DNA of 8,501 bases from assembly GCA_035559315.1 (NCBI GenBank), contig DATMBJ010000090.1, positions 1 to 8,501 on the forward strand. Reading direction: 5' to 3'. This document shows positions 6,167 to 8,501 of the stretch, in pieces (positions within the stretch are counted from its first letter, which is position 1; the number at the start of each line of letters is the position of its first letter). Position numbers and translations under genes: made by a program. The notes beneath the pieces were generated by a model. The model was not told the DNA's origin. It worked only from the letters and a program-made list of their open reading frames with translations, and ran no database searches. The DNA comes from DATLZM01 sp035559315. Its GTDB lineage: Bacteria; Actinomycetota; UBA4738; HRBIN12.

Positions 6167-6538
6167 GTGAGCGAGGAGCGCCTGTTCACCGTCGAGGAGG
6201 CGGACCGGGCGCTGCCCGAGCTCCGGGAGCGGCTCCCCCGCATCCGGGCGGCGCGGCAGGCGGTGCTGGCCGCGGCGGAGCGGATCGGGGAGCGCGCCCC
6301 CGGCGACGGCGGGGGGCGCGAGGGGCGGCGCCACCACGAGGCGCTGGCCGCGCTCCGGGCCGACCTCCTCGCGCTCCAGCGCCTGGGCGTGATCCTCCGG
6401 GACCCCGAGAGCGGGCTCGTGGACTTCCCCGCCGAGCGCGAGGGCCGGCGGGTGTTCCTCTGCTGGCGGCTGGGCGAGGAGCGGGTGTCGCACTGGCACG
6501 AGGTGGACGCGGGCTTCGCCGGCCGGAGGCCCCTGTGA
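6167..6538 (+). CDS. DUF2203 family protein
   Basis: 123 residues, starting at GTG. It opens with the family signature FTVEEADRALPELRERLPRI (7-26), has a helical, Arg/Ala-rich centre (about 27-78), and ends with GVILRDPESGLVDFPA, VFLCWRLGEERVSHWHEVDAGFAGRRPL. The strongly conserved Cys, Trp and His residues (CWRLGE, HWHE) are present. I recognise the family but no function is established for it. The ribosome binding site is weak (GGCGGGG). It overlaps the following dehydrogenase gene by four bases (GTGA), so the two are very likely made together. Confidence 0.85.
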   Translation: MSEERLFTVEEADRALPELRERLPRIRAARQAVLAAAERIGERAPGDGGGREGRRHHEALAALRADLLALQRLGVILRDPESGLVDFPAEREGRRVFLCWRLGEERVSHWHEVDAGFAGRRPL

Positions 6539-7503
6539 GGCCGCGGGTGGTCGTCGCCGGCGGGGCCCGCCACCGGCCCCCGGGGATCGAGCGGGCGGAG
6601 GCCCTGGCGGACCTGGTCTTCGCCGACGACCCGGCGGAGGTCGCCGAGCTGCTCCCGGGGGCCGACGTGGTGCTTGCGTGGCGGCCGCGGGCGGAGCTCC
6701 TCCGGCCGGGGTTCGCCCGGGCCGCCCGCCTGCGGTGGATCCAGGCCGCGTCGGCGGGCGTGGACGGGCTCCTGTTCCCGGAGCTCGTGGAGAGCGACGT
6801 GGTCGTGACCAACGCCCACGGGGTCTTCGACGGGCCGATGGCCGAGTACGCGCTCGCGCTCCTGCTCGCGTTCGCCGTGGACCTCCCCCGGACCCTGGAG
6901 CTCCAGCGGGAGCGGCGGTGGGAGCCCCGGGAGACCGAGCGGCTCGCGGGCCGGACGCTGCTCGTGGCGGGCCAGGGGTCGATCGGGCGGGCCGTCGCGC
7001 GGCTCGCCCGGGCCGTGGGGATGCGGGTCCTGGCCGTCGCGAGCCGACCCCGGGCCGGGGACGGCGTCGTGGAGGAGGTGGGCGGGCCCGGGGACCTCCC
7101 CCGGCTCCTCGGGGAGGCCGACTTCGTGGTGAACGTCCTGCCGCTCACCGAGCGCACCCGGGGCCTGTTCGGCCGGGAGGCCTTCGCCGCGATGCGTCCC
7201 GGGGCCCGGTTCGTGAACCTCGGGCGGGGCGGGACGGTGGACGAGGACGCGCTGGTCGAGGCGCTGCGGGAGGGCCGGATCGCGGGGGCCGCCCTGGACG
7301 TCTTCGCGGAGGAGCCGCTCCCGCCGGACAGCCCGCTGTGGTCGGCGCCGAACGCGATCGTCTCCCCCCACATCTCCGGCAGCGCCCGGGGATGGCAGGA
7401 GGCCGTGGTGGAGCTGTTCCTCGAGAACCTCCGCCGGTTCGCGGCGGGGGAGCCCCTCACGGGGGTCGTGGACAAGCGGCTCGGGTACGTCCCCTCGGGG
7501 TGA
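6535..7503 (+). CDS. D-2-hydroxyacid dehydrogenase, NAD(P)-dependent
   Basis: 322 residues. A nucleotide-binding Rossmann domain (about 105-282) sits inside a catalytic domain made of the two ends. The coenzyme loop is GQGSIG at 146-151. The catalytic triad fits Arg231 in NLGRGGTVDEDAL, Glu260 in DVFAEEPLP and His279 in SPHISG; ASAGVD at 72-77 is the substrate loop. The family reduces 2-oxoacids to D-2-hydroxyacids or the reverse, for example glyoxylate, hydroxypyruvate or branched 2-oxoacids; the sequence does not say which. The start is a GTG overlapping the DUF2203 stop. Compared with 3-phosphoglycerate dehydrogenase it lacks the C-terminal regulatory domains, so it is not a typical SerA. 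Confidence 0.92.
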   Translation: MRPRVVVAGGARHRPPGIERAEALADLVFADDPAEVAELLPGADVVLAWRPRAELLRPGFARAARLRWIQAASAGVDGLLFPELVESDVVVTNAHGVFDGPMAEYALALLLAFAVDLPRTLELQRERRWEPRETERLAGRTLLVAGQGSIGRAVARLARAVGMRVLAVASRPRAGDGVVEEVGGPGDLPRLLGEADFVVNVLPLTERTRGLFGREAFAAMRPGARFVNLGRGGTVDEDALVEALREGRIAGAALDVFAEEPLPPDSPLWSAPNAIVSPHISGSARGWQEAVVELFLENLRRFAAGEPLTGVVDKRLGYVPSG

Positions 7504-7514
7504 GGGGGGCCCTG

Positions 7515-7523
7515 TGCTAGGCT
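7515..7523 (+). promoter_or_regulatory. Extended -10 promoter for the substrate-binding protein gene
   Basis: TGCTAGGCT is an extended -10 (TGN plus TAGGCT, which fits TANNNT). No clear -35 box lies 17-18 bases upstream, as is usual for extended -10 promoters. Transcription would begin near 7530, giving a leader of about 40 bases with a ribosome binding site at 7559-7566. A small hairpin (GCCCC 7534-7538 with GGGGC 7544-7548) sits in that leader. Confidence 0.5.
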
Positions 7524-7570
7524 CGCCCGCGACGCCCCGGACCGGGGCCGGGGACGCGAAGGGGGGACCG

Positions 7571-8479
7571 ATGCGGAAGCTGCTCGTGTCGTTCGTGGCG
7601 CTCGCCGCGGCCCTCGCGGCGTGCGCGCCCCAGGAGGAGCCGACGGTCGGCGGGCCCACCGGGACGGCCGCGCCGCCGGCCACGGCGGCGGAGTGCGCGG
7701 AGCGGAACCGCGACGCGTTCGAGCGGCCCGGGGCCCTCACGATCGGCACCGGGAACCCGGCGTTCCCGCCCTGGTTCGAGGGCGGGACCACCCCCGGCTC
7801 GGAGTTCGAGCTGAACGACCCGGCGAACGGGGAGGGCTACGAGTCGGCCGTGGCCTACGCCGTGGCCGAGGAGATGGGGTTCGCGCATCCCCAGGTGGTC
7901 TGGGTGCCGGTCGGGTTCAACAAGTCGTTCGCCCCTGGCCCCAAGCCGTTCGACTTCGCGATGCAGCAGATCTCCTACACCCCCGAGCGCGCCGAGGCCG
8001 TGGACTTCTCCGAGAGCTACTACGACGTGAACCAGGCCGTGGTGGCCACCGAGGACTCGCCGATCGCCGGGGCCACGACCATCGCCGAGCTGAAGGACGC
8101 GGTGCTCGGGGCCCCGATCGGGACCACGAGCCTGCGGGTGATCGAGGAGGTCGTGCAGCCGAACGTCGAGCCGGCCGTCTACGACGACCTGGCCGGCGCG
8201 ATCCAGGACCTGAAGGCCGGCGCGATCGACGGGGTGGTGGTCGACCTCCCGAGCGCGTTCTACATCACCGCGGTCCAGCTCCGGAACGGCGTGATCGTCG
8301 GCCAGTTCCCGCGGACCGGCGGCGAGCAGGAGTACTTCGCGATGGCCTTCGAGAAGGGGAGCCCCCTCGTGGAGTGCGTGAACCTCGCCCTCCGGGCCCT
8401 CAAGGAGGACGGGACGCTCGCCGCGATCGAGCAGGAGTGGCTCGCGGACAAGGCGGACGCCCCGGTCCTCCAGCCGTGA
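7571..8479 (+). CDS. ABC transporter substrate-binding lipoprotein, polar amino-acid type
   Basis: 302 residues. A short lipoprotein signal ends in the lipobox LAAC with the lipidated Cys18, so the protein is anchored outside the membrane. A Pro/Thr/Gly-rich linker (about 19-40) leads to a type 3 solute-binding fold. Ligand-site features fit amino-acid binders: aromatic NPAFPPWFE (62-70), Arg140 in TPERAEAVDFSESYY (expected to hold the alpha-carboxylate) and Asp225 in VVVDLPSAFY (expected to hold the amino group). It would deliver a polar amino acid or similar small compound to an ABC permease. The ATG has AAGGGGGG upstream; the frame is open further 5' but the signal peptide sets the start. 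The ligand is not determined. Confidence 0.9.
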   Translation: MRKLLVSFVALAAALAACAPQEEPTVGGPTGTAAPPATAAECAERNRDAFERPGALTIGTGNPAFPPWFEGGTTPGSEFELNDPANGEGYESAVAYAVAEEMGFAHPQVVWVPVGFNKSFAPGPKPFDFAMQQISYTPERAEAVDFSESYYDVNQAVVATEDSPIAGATTIAELKDAVLGAPIGTTSLRVIEEVVQPNVEPAVYDDLAGAIQDLKAGAIDGVVVDLPSAFYITAVQLRNGVIVGQFPRTGGEQEYFAMAFEKGSPLVECVNLALRALKEDGTLAAIEQEWLADKADAPVLQP

Positions 8480-8501
8480 GGAAGCCGGCCGCCCGTCGGG
8501 C
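8476..8501 (+). CDS. Probable start of the next gene (ABC permease?), cut by window edge
   Basis: A GTG at 8476-8478 overlaps the stop of the substrate-binding gene in the same GTGA arrangement seen at two other gene junctions here. The eight visible codons give a basic start (MRKPAARR), as is common at the cytoplasmic N-terminus of a membrane protein. Substrate-binding genes of this kind are normally followed by their permease. Too little is visible to identify it. Confidence 0.4.

Noticed and set aside
1675..7791. A 6.1-kb minus-strand open frame that would encode about 2,038 residues
   Set aside because: It lies antisense to rpsA, coaE and five other clear genes. Its translation is Pro/Arg/Gly/His-rich with no domains, as expected when stops are scarce in very GC-rich DNA.

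Overview
The window is very GC-rich (roughly 70-75% by eye), with codons ending almost always in G or C and frequent GTG starts. The gene pair rpsA-coaE, an S1 protein with only four S1 domains and a charged tail, and TANNNT-type promoters that appear to give leaderless mRNAs all point to a high-GC actinobacterium (Actinomycetota). It may belong to a deep-branching class, but I cannot place it further from sequence alone. Coding density is very high and no gap exceeds about 110 bases. I saw no tRNA, rRNA, CRISPR array, insertion sequence or integrase.

Left part (1-3318): a divergent sulfur-type cassette. On the minus strand is an ArsR-family repressor fused to a rhodanese domain, cut by the window edge. 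Facing away from it on the plus strand are a metallo-beta-lactamase-fold protein with two rhodanese domains and, overlapping by 4 bases, a 12-helix MFS transporter. The 37-base gap between the divergent genes is the only AT-rich island here. It holds a perfect TTGACA box, an AATAAT -10 box six bases before the ATG, and an inverted repeat on the -10 box. The simplest reading is a repressor that senses a reactive sulfur (or similar) signal and controls itself, a sulfur-handling enzyme and an exporter.

Middle (3319-5382): housekeeping genes. rpsA (ribosomal protein S1) has its own promoter and a structured leader. It appears to start at a non-standard ATC codon, because no ATG, GTG, TTG or CTG lies in frame between the upstream stop and a GTG inside the first S1 domain. 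coaE (dephospho-CoA kinase) follows after 18 bases, which form a hairpin over its ribosome binding site.

Right part (5383-8501): a HAD-like hydrolase with an apparent leaderless promoter, a DUF2203 protein, and a D-2-hydroxyacid dehydrogenase overlapping it by 4 bases, probably one transcription unit of unknown purpose. A separate promoter then drives a lipoprotein substrate-binding protein of a polar amino-acid-type ABC importer. The next gene, probably its permease, seems to begin at the right edge with another GTGA overlap.
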